Part shown: in pieces, positions 9,587-15,319 of the stretch
How positions within the stretch are numbered: the first letter of the stretch is position 1
How the letters are laid out: the number at the start of each line of letters is the position of its first letter
DNA from: an uncultured Geobacter sp.
Lineage (GTDB): Bacteria; Desulfobacterota; Desulfuromonadia; Geobacterales; Geobacteraceae
DNA: 17,970 bases
Direction: 5' to 3'
Assembly (NCBI GenBank): GCA_937886325.1
Contig: CALABV010000243.1
Location: 1-17,970, forward strand
Notes under the pieces: model-generated
Databases searched by the model: none
What the model was told of the DNA's origin: nothing
Seen by the model: the letters and a program-made list of their open reading frames with translations, nothing else
Translations under genes and position numbers: made by a program

Positions 9587-9595
9587 GAGTGCCGA

Positions 9596-9623
9596 GGCGC
9601 ACTCCGGTCCGCCGGGGTGCGCC
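9596..9623 (+). other. GC-rich hairpin after apgM
   Basis: A 12-bp stem (9596-9607 with 9612-9623, one G-T pair) closes a 4-base loop, 9 nt after the apgM stop. It lacks a T-run, so it probably protects the mRNA 3' end or acts together with the terminator just downstream. Confidence 0.7.
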
Positions 9624-9651
9624 TGACTTGGAGCAGGCGAAAGAGATGAAG

Positions 9652-9685
9652 AAGGGACATGCCGTGACAACGTGTCCCTTTTTTT
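9652..9685 (+). terminator. Intrinsic terminator of the mutS-apgM run
   Basis: A 10-bp stem (9652-9661 with 9671-9680) closes a 9-base loop and is followed by seven Ts (9679-9685). It is the clear rho-independent end of the + strand operon. The sequence beyond it is less GC-rich and sparsely coding. Confidence 0.88.
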
Positions 9686-9781
9686 ATATTGGTTGCGTGA
9701 GGCGATGGAGGTCAGGCAGGACTTTTGGATATTTCAACGAATGGGAGGTCGGAATGAGTTCCCATTGCAGGACTTTTCCAA

Positions 9782-9795
9782 ATCCATATATGGAT
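9782..9795. repeat. Perfect 14-bp palindrome
   Basis: ATCCATATATGGAT reads the same on both strands. It lies 5 nt beyond the stop of the small minus-strand ORF, and near an 11-bp direct repeat (gcaggactttt at 9716-9726 and 9767-9777). It could be a protein-binding site or chance in AT-rich DNA. Confidence 0.35.
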
Positions 9796-9800
9796 GAGTC

Positions 9801-9947
9801 TTATAGTTTACAAATTCCGTAAATAACGAGTACTGCCGCGGCGATGATCAGCATCGCCGGAATCCACATCGTGGGATCGTACGTGAGACGATGAACGAAA
9901 TTACCTATTGACGAGGAAATAAACATCCCATATTCAACAATGTCCAT
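9801..9947 (-). CDS. Possible 48-aa single-span membrane protein
   Basis: A minus-strand ORF of 48 codons plus stop, which I do not recognise. It starts MDIVEYGMFISSS and ends with a hydrophobic stretch, MWIPAMLIIAAAVLVIYGIC (about 27-46), which would form one membrane span, followed by K-L. The motif DPTMWIP before the span looks protein-like rather than random. Against it, the only Shine-Dalgarno-like sequence (GAAGGAG) touches the ATG with no spacer, so initiation there would be poor; Met8 is another start. Part of the coding stretch is also an 8-bp hairpin (9839-9846/9852-9859). No neighbour suggests a role. It is orphan, and divergent from the hairpin element and the DUF4124-like gene. 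It may be real but is unproven. Confidence 0.4.
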   Translation of the reverse strand: MDIVEYGMFISSSIGNFVHRLTYDPTMWIPAMLIIAAAVLVIYGICKL

Positions 9948-10026
9948 CTCCTTCAGTTGCCAAGTACGGAAATTTTACCATATATCAATCCCTTCATTTC
10001 TCAGGGAGAGGACAAAAGGGTAATAA

Positions 10027-10148
10027 CGGCAGTTGGAGGTATCCGTAGAGATCGACTCCATCCTCTTTCGTTGCTGCTCTTAGCGAAATGAGCTTAGAGC
10101 AACAGAAAGAGGGCAATCGGAGCGAACGAAGGATGCCTCCAACTGCCG
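10027..10148. repeat. 122-bp near-complete inverted repeat (MITE-like or structured RNA)
   Basis: Terminal arms 10027-10044 and 10131-10148 pair over 18 positions (one G-T), starting with 13 perfect pairs (CGGCAGTTGGAGG and its complement). Further in, 10052-10059 pairs with 10119-10125 (one bulge), 10062-10069 with 10105-10112 (8 bp), 10070-10074 with 10099-10103, and short pairs close a 7-base loop. Nearly the whole element folds into one interrupted hairpin. It has no ORF. The motif TAATAA occurs just left of it (10021-10026) and 9 nt to the right (10158-10163), but not as an immediate target duplication. It resembles miniature inverted-repeat elements; a small structured RNA is the alternative. 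Confidence 0.7.
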
Positions 10149-10226
10149 AATCTAGGTTAATAAATTTGTAAAATGAGACAACGGCATTCACTGAACGCAA
10201 TTAGACACGGAGTTCCCCGTCAAAAC

Positions 10227-10622
10227 ATGAATCAAAAATCTCGACTCTTGGCAAACATTCTCAGAATCGGCCTCCTCCTCGCCGCCTCAATCTATTTCTT
10301 TACACATTTTGATTTCACATCCCTGAACTTTCCCGGCTTGGATACGACCTCTCAACCGCCTCACACCTCGCAGGTCAAGGTCAACAGCACCAAAGAAGGT
10401 GTCAAGGACATCCGACCACGGTCGCAGGCAGAATCAACCATAACCACCCCGGAGCGGGACGCTGGAAACTTCTACACCCACACGGACGATCAGGGTGTCA
10501 TCCACATGGCCAACGACCTGGAAAGGGTGCCTCCAAAGTATCGGACCCGTATGAAGGTGGCGATCCGCTACCACGTAGACTTCGAGCGAGGCGTAATCGA
10601 GTGGGGAAGCGTGAATCCATAG
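10227..10622 (+). CDS. Membrane-anchored DUF4124-like protein
   Basis: The 131-aa product has a positively charged N-terminus and one hydrophobic span (about 8-26), then a Ser/Thr/Pro-rich linker and a C-terminal segment, NFYTHTDDQGVIHMANDLERVPPKYR. This matches the pattern of DUF4124-type domains (aromatic-x-x-D-x-x-G-x-x-H, then an acidic turn, V-P-x-K-Y-R). The domain has no settled function; family members are usually exported or envelope-attached. The frame is open from an ATG at 10173, but I prefer the ATG at 10227 because it puts the span at the N-terminus. Neither start has a well-spaced Shine-Dalgarno, and GGAG at 10209 is 14 nt away. It stands alone between the 122-bp hairpin and the antitoxin remnant. 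The membrane anchor is clear, the domain name moderately so. Confidence 0.7.
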   Translation: MNQKSRLLANILRIGLLLAASIYFFTHFDFTSLNFPGLDTTSQPPHTSQVKVNSTKEGVKDIRPRSQAESTITTPERDAGNFYTHTDDQGVIHMANDLERVPPKYRTRMKVAIRYHVDFERGVIEWGSVNP

Positions 10623-10694
10623 GGGTCTGCAAATTTCAGAAGCTGAATTCTTGGGTTTCAACGAGCGGTCTGCGGTGTGGCTCGCACGGTGTAA

Positions 10695-10730
10695 CAAACG
10701 TTTGCATGGTCGGTAAACAGGTGCTATGGT
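10695..10730 (+). promoter_or_regulatory. Candidate promoter with overlapping palindromic operator
   Basis: A -35-like TTGCAT (10702-10707), a 17-nt spacer and TATGGT (10725-10730) with a TGn extension form a plausible extended -10 promoter ahead of the antitoxin remnant. The perfect palindrome CAAACGTTTG (10695-10704) overlaps the -35 box. Antitoxins of this family normally repress their own promoter from such sites. Confidence 0.45.
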
Positions 10731-10763
10731 CAGCCTGTTGAAAAGCCCCTGTCAGGAGGTTCC

Positions 10764-11037
10764 TTGAAGACCAACAAAAAGTATTCCGGGGGTGTCGTAC
10801 CCTTGTCCGATTTGAAGGTCGATCCGGGCCGCGTCATCAGCCAGTTTGACAAGACCCACCGGCCGATGCTCCTTACGAGCCGAGGCCGAGGGGTAGCCGC
10901 CGTTCAATCCGTCAAGGACAACGAGGCCGACGCCGAAGGGCGCGCTTTCACAAAAAGCGGTCGCCCAGGGGTTCGTTGACATGGAGCAGGGACGGGCCGC
11001 TCAAGCCCGTTGTTACAAAGACCAACTTCAAGGTTGA
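10764..11037 (+). pseudogene. Frameshifted Phd/YefM-type antitoxin, no toxin partner
   Basis: The product starts at a TTG with AGGAGG 4 nt upstream. It reads VVPLSDLKVDPGRVISQFDKTHRPMLLTSRGRGVAAVQSV, the N-terminal DNA-binding fold of Phd/YefM antitoxins. The frame then goes off after RAFTK and stops at 10979. Removing one A from the A5 run at 10952-10956 restores RAFTK-AVAQGFVDMEQGR, the usual family continuation, which runs on to a stop at 11035-11037. The very end (AAQARCYKDQLQG) no longer resembles the family tail. No ParE/RelE-like toxin ORF follows. A sequencing error in the homopolymer could mimic the break, but the odd tail and missing toxin favour real decay. If the short frame is made, a 71-aa N-terminal repressor could still act. 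Confidence 0.72.
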
Positions 11038-11066
11038 GAACAGTGTTGAAAGCGCTTGAACCCATG

Positions 11067-11094
11067 GGCGGCGCAAAATCGAACGCCGCCTTTT
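11067..11094 (+). terminator. Weak terminator-like hairpin
   Basis: A 7-bp all-GC stem (11067-11073 with 11084-11090) closes a 10-base loop and is followed by four Ts. It lies between the antitoxin remnant and the zinc-ribbon gene and may partly separate them. Confidence 0.4.
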
Positions 11095-11121
11095 CTGCGC
11101 GGCTGAAGCGGAGGTAGTACA

Positions 11122-11331
11122 ATGGCTTTGATAACGTGCCCTGAGTGCGGCAACAGCATATCCGAACACGCTCCCATGTGTCCCCATTGCGGCTTCCCGA
11201 AGAAAACCACCGGAACGGATTTTAGGGATCCGCCCAGAAAGCTGACACTAAAAGAGAAAATGTTCATTCTGTCAATAGCTGCAGGTTTGCTCCTTTTTTA
11301 TGCCTGGGCTTCCGGCAGGCTATTCGGATAG
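11122..11331 (+). CDS. Small zinc-ribbon membrane protein
   Basis: The 69-aa product begins MALITCPECGNSISEHAPMCPHCGFPKK, a zinc ribbon with two CPxCG knuckles (C6, C9, C20, C23) that should bind one Zn ion. A basic linker follows, then a C-terminal hydrophobic span (about 47-63), so the ribbon would sit on the cytoplasmic face of the membrane. GGAGG at 11110-11114 is 7 nt ahead of the ATG, a good ribosome site. Proteins with this plan are common and mostly of unknown function. It is the only gene in the 10.6-12 kb stretch that is intact and well signalled. It shows no clear link to its neighbours. Confidence 0.8.
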   Translation: MALITCPECGNSISEHAPMCPHCGFPKKTTGTDFRDPPRKLTLKEKMFILSIAAGLLLFYAWASGRLFG

Positions 11332-11415
11332 TATCCACTTTACCAGACAGTCCAAGCGAATCGGCTCCCCTTGAAAACCCCTGTGATGAATAAGTCAGCA
11401 GAAATGACATGTGTA

Positions 11416-11680
11416 TCACGATTTCGTCCCTGTTTCATCTTGGAGGTCTTTTCTGTAAATCATCACGATGAAAAATGAAAGTGCAAGAACTCCCGACAGG
11501 AGCAGGGCGGATGCCTCGGCGTTCTGCAAGAGGGCCGGTTTCAGCAGGAGCACAAGGCAATTCCGAACATCATCAAACCCGAGACCAACTTCATGACCCG
11601 CCCCTGCCATTGAGTGATCTTCCTGCTTCTCATGGTTACGACAAACAGTGTGACAATGCGGCGAGTGGGATTGTATAGGC
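11416..11680 (-). pseudogene. Frameshifted C-terminal remnant of a multi-span membrane protein
   Basis: Two overlapping minus-strand frames join into one membrane-protein tail. The first (to about 11555) reads RRIVTLFVVTMRSRKITQW, then GRVMKLVSGLMMFGIAL. The second then reads VLLLKPALLQNAEASALLLSG and on to a stop at 11416. One lost base near 11551-11558 explains the switch. About three hydrophobic spans are visible. No start codon or N-terminal part can be found upstream, so this is a truncated and frameshifted relic. The style resembles DsbD/CcdA-like or similar transporter-type membrane proteins, but I cannot name the family with confidence. The left-hand limit of homology (about 11680) is a judgement. 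Confidence 0.5.
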
Positions 11681-11993
11681 GATGTTGTATAGTGAGAACC
11701 AATGGGATCGGGTTTGACTTTCCGAATCCTATGGGCTCAGATTGTTCGTAGAACATTTGAGAGGTTCCAAAAGAAAAAACGAAGCACTGTGATAATGTCA
11801 ACGGCTGAACTCGCCAGGGTTACTCTGCATGCCCCGGGAGAAAAGTCTGCTCGCTCAAGGAGCGCCGTACCGAAATCATTGCAGCATTAGACTTCCTCTT
11901 TGCCGGTTTCTAATGCAGAAATATCGAAGAGCCAATGGGGTCGGCGGAGTCAATAGGGAAAAGAAGACAGAGGGGTGGGGGAGGTTTAACGGG
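11681..11993. other. Non-coding stretch without recognised genes
   Basis: No ORF here has a ribosome site or recognisable protein sequence. A weak 8-bp inverted repeat (11884-11891 with 11909-11916) is the only structure seen. It is probably decayed sequence continuing from the membrane-protein remnant. Confidence 0.5.
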
Positions 11994-11994
11994 G

Positions 11995-12028
11995 AAAAAA
12001 AAGGGATTGGCAGCTTGGCCAATCCCTT
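11995..12028 (-). terminator. Intrinsic terminator of the tRNA-fMet gene
   Basis: A perfect 11-bp stem (12001-12011 with 12018-12028) with a 6-base loop. Read on the minus strand it is followed by a run of eight Ts (complement of 11995-12002, partly inside the stem). It lies 10 nt beyond the tRNA CCA end. Confidence 0.92.
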
Positions 12029-12038
12029 ATGTGTATTT

Positions 12039-12115
<77 letters not shown>

Positions 12116-12134
12116 TCATTTATTTAACTTGTGG

Positions 12135-12164
12135 TTTATAGCACGGCCGCTCATGTCATGTCAA
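12135..12164 (-). promoter_or_regulatory. Sigma70-type promoter of tRNA-fMet
   Basis: On the minus strand a perfect -35 TTGACA (12159-12164), an 18-nt spacer and TATAAA (12135-12140) preceded by TGC (extended -10). Transcription would begin about 12 nt before the tRNA 5' end. It gives the tRNA its own promoter despite the gene cluster upstream. Confidence 0.82.
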
Positions 12165-12203
12165 CAAGTATTTCCCCGTCGTGTCCATTTTCTTGGGTTT
12201 TGA

Positions 12204-12995
12204 CTATTCCGGGACGGCAATTGCGCTCTTTCCCACCTTTCCAGCTAGACGGTTTGCCGCTTCCTGGTCCATTTTGTTCCCTACTCGAACCCTGTACAGT
12301 ATTCCTTTCCCGGGGACCGCATACTCAACGATTCGGGCGGAAAAACCGTTCTTTTCAAGACTGTTTTTCAGGCTCTGTGCTTCATTTTTGTCGTGATAGG
12401 AACCGACCTGCACGGAATAGCCGCTTTTCCCTCCCTCCTTTTTCTGCTTTATCGGAAGGCTTTCCTTCGGTTTTTCCTTTGCCTGGTTTGGTGTCGTCTC
12501 CTTGACGGTTTTTTCTTTTTCGGTGTTCGTTGATTTTGTGCCTGCTTCACGCTGTTCGGTCTTTACGGTCGGTTGCGGCTTTATCACTTTCACATTCGAA
12601 TCAGCCACGGGCGCATCCCTTTTTGCCATGACGGGACTTTCGTCGCGCGGGAGATTCACGCCGCTCCCGATAACCCCCTTGTCTCCTTTCGGCAAGGTAT
12701 AGTAGAAGGTAAGGGGAGCCTCGTTAGCCTTCCCGGTCGGTGATGGGGGACTCCCGGCATCCTTTGCAGCCGTAGAAGGTTCCGGACCTTTTTGTTTTTC
12801 GTCGGCCTTTGCGGAGTTGGAAGCGGTTTGTGTGAGATCTTGTTTGGAATTCTTGAACAGCAACCATCCCGTCCCGATGCCGAGCGCGTACACCCCGGAG
12901 ACGGCTCCCAGGATCAGAAGCAGATAGAGTTTCGGGGAACGTTTTTTGGGACGATTTCTGTTCACCTGTTTTCGATGGCTGTAATCAAGAGGCAT
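12204..12995 (-). CDS. SPOR-domain membrane protein (FtsN/DedD-like layout)
   Basis: The 263-aa product has a short basic cytoplasmic N-terminus (about 1-22), one membrane span (about 23-47), a long Lys/Glu/Pro/Thr-rich periplasmic linker, and a C-terminal SPOR domain (about 190-263, GYSVQVGSYHDKNEAQSL to LYRVRVGNKMDQEAA). SPOR domains bind denuded glycan strands at the division septum, so a role in cell division or wall remodelling is likely. The start has AAGGAG (13005-13010) 9 nt upstream, and the argS stop lies 18 nt before it, so the two are probably cotranscribed. The layout is like FtsN or DedD, but orthology is not shown. No terminator is obvious between its end and the tRNA-fMet promoter. 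Confidence 0.88.
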   Translation of the reverse strand: MPLDYSHRKQVNRNRPKKRSPKLYLLLILGAVSGVYALGIGTGWLLFKNSKQDLTQTASNSAKADEKQKGPEPSTAAKDAGSPPSPTGKANEAPLTFYYTLPKGDKGVIGSGVNLPRDESPVMAKRDAPVADSNVKVIKPQPTVKTEQREAGTKSTNTEKEKTVKETTPNQAKEKPKESLPIKQKKEGGKSGYSVQVGSYHDKNEAQSLKNSLEKNGFSARIVEYAVPGKGILYRVRVGNKMDQEAANRLAGKVGKSAIAVPE

Positions 12996-13013
12996 GCTTT
13001 TCGGCTCCTTCTT

Positions 13014-14678
13014 TCACATCCTTTCAGGGGCGGAGACACCGAGAAGAATAAGACCGTTTTTCAGTGTCTGGGCAGTGCACTTCAGGAGAAGGAGGCGTGC
13101 GGCTGAAAGTTCCGGGTCATCACCGATAACCCGATTCTTGTTGTAAAAGCTGTGAAACAATCCGGCCAGATCCTGGAGGTAAAACGGTATTCTATGAGGT
13201 TCGAAGTGCAGGGCGCTCGCTTCGACTACATCGGGAAAAGCGGCGAGTGCCTTGATAAGTGATATTTCCTCAGGAGTCTCGAGCTTAGACAATGGAGTCC
13301 CGCCCACATCCGGGAGCGTGAATCCCTTTTCCCTGGCATTGTCGAAGATGCTGCAGATGCGGGCGTGGGCATACTGGACGTAGTAAACGGGATTGTCCGA
13401 ACTCTGGCTTTTTGCCAGTTCCAGGTCGAAATCCAGTTGGCTGTCGGAACGGCGCATCAGGAAAAAGAATCTCGCGGCATCGCGGCCGACCTCGTCCACG
13501 ACCTCCTTGAGGGTTACGAACTCACCGCTTCTGGTGGACATGGCAACCGGAACACCGTTCCGCAGGAGCGCAACGAGTTGCACCAGGACGATCTTCAAGT
13601 CGTCCGGGCTGCGTCCCAGGCTCTGGACGACACCTTTCAGGCGGGGAACATATCCATGATGGTCCGCGCCCCAGACATCGATGACCAAGTCGAATCCCTG
13701 CTCGTACTTTTCCCGGTGATAAGCAATATCCGAAGCGAAATAGGTCGTTACCCCATTTCCCCGGACAACGACGCGATCCTTGTCGTCCCCGAAATCGGTG
13801 GTTCGAAACCAGAGGGCGCCTTCATTCTCATAGAGAAACCCCTTGTCCTTCAGGTATGCGATGGATTCGTCAACCTTTCCCGAGTCGAAAAGCGACTGTT
13901 CGGAGAACCATGTGTCGTGAACAACCCCGAAGTCCCGCAGGTCCTGTTGGATGCCTTTGAGGATGATGTCTCCGCCTATCTTCGCCAAAAGAGAAACAGC
14001 TTCCTCTTCCGGTGTTTCGAGATATCTTGATCCATATTTCGCGATCAGGTCTCGCGCAATATCCTTTACATAGTCCCCCTGGTAGCAGTTCGGGGGAAAA
14101 TCGACACTGTTGCCGAGCAGTTCGCGATACCTGAGATAGACGGACCTGCCCAGGGTATCCATTTGATTGCCGGCGTCATTGATGTAGTACTCCCGGACAA
14201 CCTCGAAACCGGCGGCCGACAGTATCGACGCGATGGCGTCGCCTGTTGCCGCGCCGCGACCATGACCGATATGGAGAGGGCCGGTGGGGTTTGCGCTGAC
14301 AAATTCCACCTGGACCCTTTTCCCTTGTCCCGCGGTGCACGTGCCGTATTCGTCGCCGGATGAGCAGATGACTTCAAGTGTCTTTCTCCATACATCCTTG
14401 TTGAGGAAGAAATTGATGAAACCGGGACCCGCAACTTCAACCTTTTCAAAAAGTTCCGTATCGTTTCGAAGACGCGAGACGAGCAAGTCCGCAATCTGGC
14501 GGGGCGGTTTTTTCTCCGATTTTGCTAGGAGCATGGCGATGTTCGATGCGAAATCACCATGTTCGGAATGATTCGGAACCTCAACTAATGCTTCGGGGAG
14601 GTGCTCGGAGATAAGAATGCCGTCGGTACGGCATGTTTCAAGGCACTTTCTGAGATGGTGTTGCAACCGCTTCTTCAT
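13014..14678 (-). CDS. argS: Arginyl-tRNA synthetase
   Basis: ArgRS charges tRNA-Arg with arginine. The 554-aa product has the N-terminal Arg-tRNA-synthetase recognition domain (about 5-90), the class I catalytic core with HIGH at 136-139 (SANPTGPLHIGHGRGAATGD), and a C-terminal DALR-type anticodon-binding region (about 430-554). The KMSKS loop is degenerate (AMSTR, about 379-383); loss of the canonical motif is common in ArgRS and does not imply inactivity. GGAGG (14683-14687) lies 4 nt before the ATG. The stop is 18 nt from the SPOR gene, and the start is 19 nt after the Cys-rich gene, so three genes likely form one transcript. Identification is certain. Confidence 0.97.
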   Translation of the reverse strand: MKKRLQHHLRKCLETCRTDGILISEHLPEALVEVPNHSEHGDFASNIAMLLAKSEKKPPRQIADLLVSRLRNDTELFEKVEVAGPGFINFFLNKDVWRKTLEVICSSGDEYGTCTAGQGKRVQVEFVSANPTGPLHIGHGRGAATGDAIASILSAAGFEVVREYYINDAGNQMDTLGRSVYLRYRELLGNSVDFPPNCYQGDYVKDIARDLIAKYGSRYLETPEEEAVSLLAKIGGDIILKGIQQDLRDFGVVHDTWFSEQSLFDSGKVDESIAYLKDKGFLYENEGALWFRTTDFGDDKDRVVVRGNGVTTYFASDIAYHREKYEQGFDLVIDVWGADHHGYVPRLKGVVQSLGRSPDDLKIVLVQLVALLRNGVPVAMSTRSGEFVTLKEVVDEVGRDAARFFFLMRRSDSQLDFDLELAKSQSSDNPVYYVQYAHARICSIFDNAREKGFTLPDVGGTPLSKLETPEEISLIKALAAFPDVVEASALHFEPHRIPFYLQDLAGLFHSFYNKNRVIGDDPELSAARLLLLKCTAQTLKNGLILLGVSAPERM

Positions 14679-14697
14679 TATTCCTCCAGAATACCGC

Positions 14698-14856
14698 TTA
14701 TTCCTGATCTTCCTGTTTTTCCGAGGGCTTTCCTAGAGTTACATCCCGTGTAAAGTCAGGACATCGTGCTCCTCCGTCGTGGACGCAGAATTTTTTCCGG
14801 CAACCCGCGCGCCAGGCGCACACAACACAACGCTGCACGGTAGTGTCGTCAGACAT
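14698..14856 (-). CDS. 52-aa five-cysteine protein, unknown function
   Basis: I do not recognise a named family. The protein has five cysteines in the first 32 residues (C10, C13, C19, C24, C32; core CVVCAWRAGC-RKKFC and ARCPDFTRD), then a charged tail. The spacing suggests a metal-binding or Fe-S knuckle, with H26 as a further possible ligand. I chose the ATG at 14856, where GGAG lies 7 nt upstream. A longer in-frame start at 14895 has an N-terminus partly encoded by a 9-bp hairpin and lacks such a site. It ends 19 nt before argS, so it is the first gene of the argS-SPOR transcript or joined to ftsB upstream. It is probably real given its signal and position. Confidence 0.7.
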   Translation of the reverse strand: MSDDTTVQRCVVCAWRAGCRKKFCVHDGGARCPDFTRDVTLGKPSEKQEDQE

Positions 14857-14877
14857 ACTATTGCTCCGGAAGACCGT

Positions 14878-14904
14878 CTTCGCTGCCGGTTCCATGCAGC
14901 GAAG
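14878..14904 (-). other. Hairpin in the leader of the Cys-rich gene and argS
   Basis: A perfect 9-bp stem (14878-14886 with 14896-14904) closes a 9-base loop, about 20 nt before the chosen start of the 52-aa protein. There is no T-run, so it is not a terminator. It might tune translation or RNA stability. Confidence 0.45.
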
Positions 14905-15028
14905 GATATTCAGCTCCTGCCGTCGCCACGAGTGGAAACGAAAAATACACTTCGTTCATACGACTATTTCGGATGACTAGTGGGAGCGTCAGAGACGGGA
15001 AAAACCGCCTGTCCCGGTAACGGAAGAA

Positions 15029-15307
15029 TCACTTTTTTGCAGGGAATTGGTAAATGACCTCGTTTTTTCGTACGAGGCCGAAATCTTTCCTGGCGAGACT
15101 CTCAAGATAGCGCCGATCCGTTTTCAAAGCTTCGATTTCCCTCTTCAGCTTGTCGTTTTCCGCCCGTATCAGCGCGGCGCGTTTCTGAAGGCCCTCTTTT
15201 TCCTGATTGAGATGAAAAATACGCAGGAGTCCCCGCTCACCAAAAATAGTGAAGGAGAGAAAGAGCAGGATAAAACCCGCGGGGATGAAATACATCCGCT
15301 TTTTCAT
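15029..15307 (-). CDS. ftsB: Septum formation initiator FtsB/DivIC family
   Basis: FtsB is a small bitopic divisome protein that forms a complex with FtsL and FtsQ and helps activate septal wall synthesis. The 92-aa product has one membrane span near the N-terminus (about 6-22), then a coiled coil (about 33-65, HLNQEKEGLQKRAALIRAEN and on), and the conserved end, YLESLARKDFGLVRKNEVIYQF. Length and order are typical. The start is 12 nt after the uxs stop. The ribosome site is unclear: GGAAGGG at the uxs end is rather far from the ATG, so translational coupling is likely. A gap of 172 nt separates it from the Cys-rich gene. The family assignment is good. Confidence 0.9.
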   Translation of the reverse strand: MKKRMYFIPAGFILLFLSFTIFGERGLLRIFHLNQEKEGLQKRAALIRAENDKLKREIEALKTDRRYLESLARKDFGLVRKNEVIYQFPAKK

Positions 15308-15319
15308 ATGAGTCGGGTG

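Noticed and set aside
8786..9670. 294-codon minus-strand ORF opposite apgM
   Set aside because: Antisense shadow of a well-identified gene, a common effect in GC-rich DNA; the translation has no recognisable domain.
10027..10148. Integron attC site
   Set aside because: The terminal motifs have the wrong polarity (GTT-type on the left, AAC-type on the right) and no cassette array or integrase is present.
14857..15028. T-box riboswitch before argS (TGGAACCG on the minus strand resembles the T-box core)
   Set aside because: Only a short match; the longer T-box consensus, specifier stem and a terminator are missing.
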